NCBI GenBank assembly: GCA_964500225.1
Contig: CAZCOA010000001.1
Coordinates: 1 to 64,000 of the forward strand
Length of the DNA stretch: 64,000 nt
Direction of reading: 5' to 3'
Origin: JAAYDY01 sp964500225
Lineage (GTDB): Bacteria > Planctomycetota > Phycisphaerae > FEN-1346 > JAACEH01
Shown one piece after another: positions 62,370-64,000 of the stretch; positions within the stretch are counted from its first letter, which is position 1, and the number at the start of each line of letters is the position of its first letter. The translations under genes and the position numbers were made by a program. The notes below the pieces were generated by a model. That model was not told where the DNA came from. It searched no databases and worked only from the letters and a program-made list of their open reading frames with translations.

Positions 62370-62422
62370 CTCCGTCGGCCGAGGCCGTTCCGAAGTGGAG
62401 GCTCGGCACATCGTGCCTATTG

Positions 62423-62456
62423 CGGGACCGGAAGACGCCTTCCGGTCCCGTTTTTC
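62423..62456 (+). terminator. Strong rho-independent terminator
   Basis: A perfect 12-bp stem, CGGGACCGGAAG/CTTCCGGTCCCG, with the 4-nt loop ACGC, followed by TTTTTCTT. It ends the lysine-repeat transcript just before the parA promoter. Confidence 0.95.
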
Positions 62457-62466
62457 TTCGTCGGCC

Positions 62467-62495
62467 TTGCCCGTCGGCTCTCCAGCCCGTATAAT
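62467..62495 (+). promoter_or_regulatory. parA promoter, leaderless geometry
   Basis: TTGCCC (62467-62472), a 17-nt spacer and a perfect TATAAT (62490-62495). The parA ATG starts 8 nt after the -10, so the transcript should begin at or one base before the A of ATG. There is no ribosome-binding site. Confidence 0.75.
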
Positions 62496-62502
62496 CCGGC
62501 CC

Positions 62503-63600
62503 ATGCGAGTGATTGCCATCGTCAATCAGAAGGGCGGCGTCGGCAAAACGACCACCACCTGCAACCTGGGAGCGGCCCTGGCCGCCCTGGGCCGCCGCAT
62601 CCTCATGATCGATCTGGACGCCCAGGCTCACCTGACGTTTCACCTCGGCGTGGACAACTCGACCCTCGAACGGTCCATGTACGAGGTCATGACCGGCCGG
62701 GCCTCGATCGCCGAGACCCTGGTGCACCGCGCCGAGCGGCTCGACCTGGTGCCCAGCCACATCGACCTGGCCGGCGCCGAGATCGAACTTGTGTCGCAAC
62801 TGGCCCGCGAACGGATCCTGGCCGACGCCCTAGCCCCCTGCCGCGACCGCTACGACTATGTGCTGATCGACTGCCCGCCGTCGCTCGGCCTGATGACGCT
62901 CAACGCCTTGGTGGCCGCCGATGACATCCTCATCACCCTTCAGCCGCACGTCCTCGCCCTGCAAGGCATCAGTAAGCTCATCGAAACGGCCGGCCTGGTG
63001 CACAGCCGCCTGAATCCGCGGCTGCGGATCATGGGGGTGGTCTTCTGCATGTTCGACGGACGCACAACCCTGTCGAACGAGGTGCTGGCCGACGTGAGCG
63101 GCTACTTCTCGCGTGCCTGCGACGGGCAGACGCTGATGGCCAGCACGCGCGTGTACGAGACCCGCATCCGTCGCAACATCAAGCTGGCCGAGGCCCCCGG
63201 CTTCGGCCAGACGATCCTCGAATACGACGCCTCCAGCCACGGCGCCGCCGACTACCGGCTCCTGGCCGACGAGTTTCTCGCTCACGAAGCGGGCAAGGTC
63301 GCAGCGCCCGCCGCAGCGGCGGTGCCGCCGGCCGACACGGTCGCACCGTCCATGGCCACCCCGCCCATCGAGTCGCCGTCGAGCAATACGCCGCCTGCGG
63401 CCGAAGCGACGGCGGCCCCGCACGAAGCGGCTCCTCCGGCAGAGACGCCGCGGCCAACCGACGCCTCGGTCGTCGCCGACCCGTCGGTCGTTGCCGTTCA
63501 GTCGGTGTCCATGGCCGCCGATGCGACAGCGGCGCAGAACAGCCCGGCGACGGCCGGCACCACGAGCGAGGACGCCAGCCATGGCCCGATGGCTGTCTAG
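62503..63600 (+). CDS. parA: ParA/Soj-family ATPase
   Basis: The 365-residue protein has the ParA deviant Walker A (VNQKGGVGKTTTTCNLG, residues 7-23), Walker A' (MIDLDAQAHLTF) and Walker B (YVLIDCPPSLGLMT). The core ends near residue 260 with IRRNIKLAEAPGFGQTI and YRLLADEFL. A tail of about 105 Ala/Pro/Ser/Thr-rich residues follows and has no counterpart in standard ParA/Soj. It should act in chromosome or cargo partitioning; no ParB gene is in the window, so this could be an orphan ParA. The gene overlaps the VanZ-like start by 20 bp. Confidence 0.92.
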   Translation: MRVIAIVNQKGGVGKTTTTCNLGAALAALGRRILMIDLDAQAHLTFHLGVDNSTLERSMYEVMTGRASIAETLVHRAERLDLVPSHIDLAGAEIELVSQLARERILADALAPCRDRYDYVLIDCPPSLGLMTLNALVAADDILITLQPHVLALQGISKLIETAGLVHSRLNPRLRIMGVVFCMFDGRTTLSNEVLADVSGYFSRACDGQTLMASTRVYETRIRRNIKLAEAPGFGQTILEYDASSHGAADYRLLADEFLAHEAGKVAAPAAAAVPPADTVAPSMATPPIESPSSNTPPAAEATAAPHEAAPPAETPRPTDASVVADPSVVAVQSVSMAADATAAQNSPATAGTTSEDASHGPMAV

Positions 63601-64000
63601 TCGCCCCCTGGCCTGGGGCTGCGCGATTGCGTACCTCGTCCTGCTGTTTGTCCTCAGCCACCATAGCCTTCGCGGCATCCGCATCCCAACGTTCCGATTC
63701 AGCGACAAAGCCGCCCACGCCGTCGCATACGCCGGCCTGAGTGCCGCACTGTACTGGGCATTCCGGAGTCTGAACCGCGGATGGCTGTTTCGCTGGGCGA
63801 CGCTGTCGGCGTTCGTGGCGGCAAGTCTCTACGGTATCAGCGACGAGTGGCACCAGAGCTGGGGACCCGGCCACCGCTCGCCCGACGTCTGGGACTGGGT
63901 GGCCGACACGGTCGGGGCGGCGGCTATGATGACCGGCGTGTTTCTTCACAACCGCAGACGCCGTGTTCAGGCACCGAACCAGCCCGCCACCGCCTTCGAC
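63581..64000 (+). CDS. VanZ-like membrane protein (cut by window end)
   Basis: The open frame of 140 codons runs off the window. It has the VanZ-family features: an N-terminal helix (CAIAYLVLLFVLSHHSL), the motif FSDKAAHAVAYAGLS, a second helix pair and YGISDEWHQSWGPGHRSPDV with DWVADTVGAA. VanZ was first described as a teicoplanin-resistance accessory, but most homologues have no known role. ATG 63581 overlaps the end of parA by 20 bp in another frame, so the two are coupled. Up to the edge the C-terminus is hydrophilic (HNRRRRVQAP), so only a few residues may be missing. Confidence 0.85.
   Translation, partial: MARWLSSRPLAWGCAIAYLVLLFVLSHHSLRGIRIPTFRFSDKAAHAVAYAGLSAALYWAFRSLNRGWLFRWATLSAFVAASLYGISDEWHQSWGPGHRSPDVWDWVADTVGAAAMMTGVFLHNRRRRVQAPNQPATAFD

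Overview
The window is a high-GC bacterial chromosome segment with no rRNA, tRNA, CRISPR array, prophage or insertion sequence that I could see. Gene content points to Planctomycetota, most likely a Phycisphaerae-type lineage. The pointers are a lysine-repeat histone-like peptide, ECF sigma factors paired with a zinc-binding anti-sigma factor, a VWA/DUF58/ABC/M1-peptidase block, DUF4139 and heparinase-like secreted proteins, and scattered housekeeping operons. The taxon is an inference from family content, not from a marker-gene tree. Promoter-like pairs are unusually regular (TTGnnn, 16-18 nt, TAnnnT), so many transcription units can be drawn directly.

Layout. 1-2.4 kb (minus): two coupled pseudo-receiver regulators. 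2.5-6.0 kb (minus): argC-argJ and the rplM-rpsI operon with a consensus promoter and a terminator. 6.1-8.4 kb (minus): sugar-isomerase-like TIM barrel, thiL, tsaE. 8.6-11.2 kb (minus): htrA-like protease then glycerate kinase. 11.3-14.3 kb (plus): GAF-SpoIIE phosphatase, a membrane protein, and a base-compositionally odd secreted coiled-coil protein. 14.7-16.0 kb (minus): murA. 16.2-20.6 kb (plus): DUF4139 protein, ECF sigma factor and very long anti-sigma factor. 20.6-21.6 kb (minus): HD-GYP regulator. 22-29 kb (plus): three secreted proteins, two of them tandem esterase-fold paralogues without the usual nucleophile, plus a heparinase-like lyase. 29-34.5 kb: mscS, GT4 glycosyltransferase, M20 peptidase, nadE. 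34.9-40 kb (plus): gyrA, a second ECF factor, an M28-like peptidase.

40-48 kb (minus): an MFS transporter, asnB and a PurM-fold protein that has lost every AIR-synthetase active-site motif form one operon with its own promoter, next to an intact purF. Then come a sugar-binding lipoprotein and a D-glutamate cyclase-like gene. 48-58.2 kb (minus): a six-gene operon of VWA/BatA-like protein, MazG-like protein, TPR-M1 metallopeptidase, large membrane protein, ABC ATPase and double ABC permease. 58.4-64 kb (plus): Cys-rich protein, DUF58 protein, S41 processing protease, a 40-residue KKVA-repeat peptide with a strong terminator, a leaderless parA and a VanZ-like gene cut by the window end.

The most unusual items are the motif-stripped PurM homologue in an asnB-MFS operon, the paired pseudo-esterases, the lysine-repeat peptide with a terminal Cys pair, the FliM-N-like tail on a pseudo-receiver, and two intergenic X-X'-X inverted-repeat triads that could form alternative hairpins.
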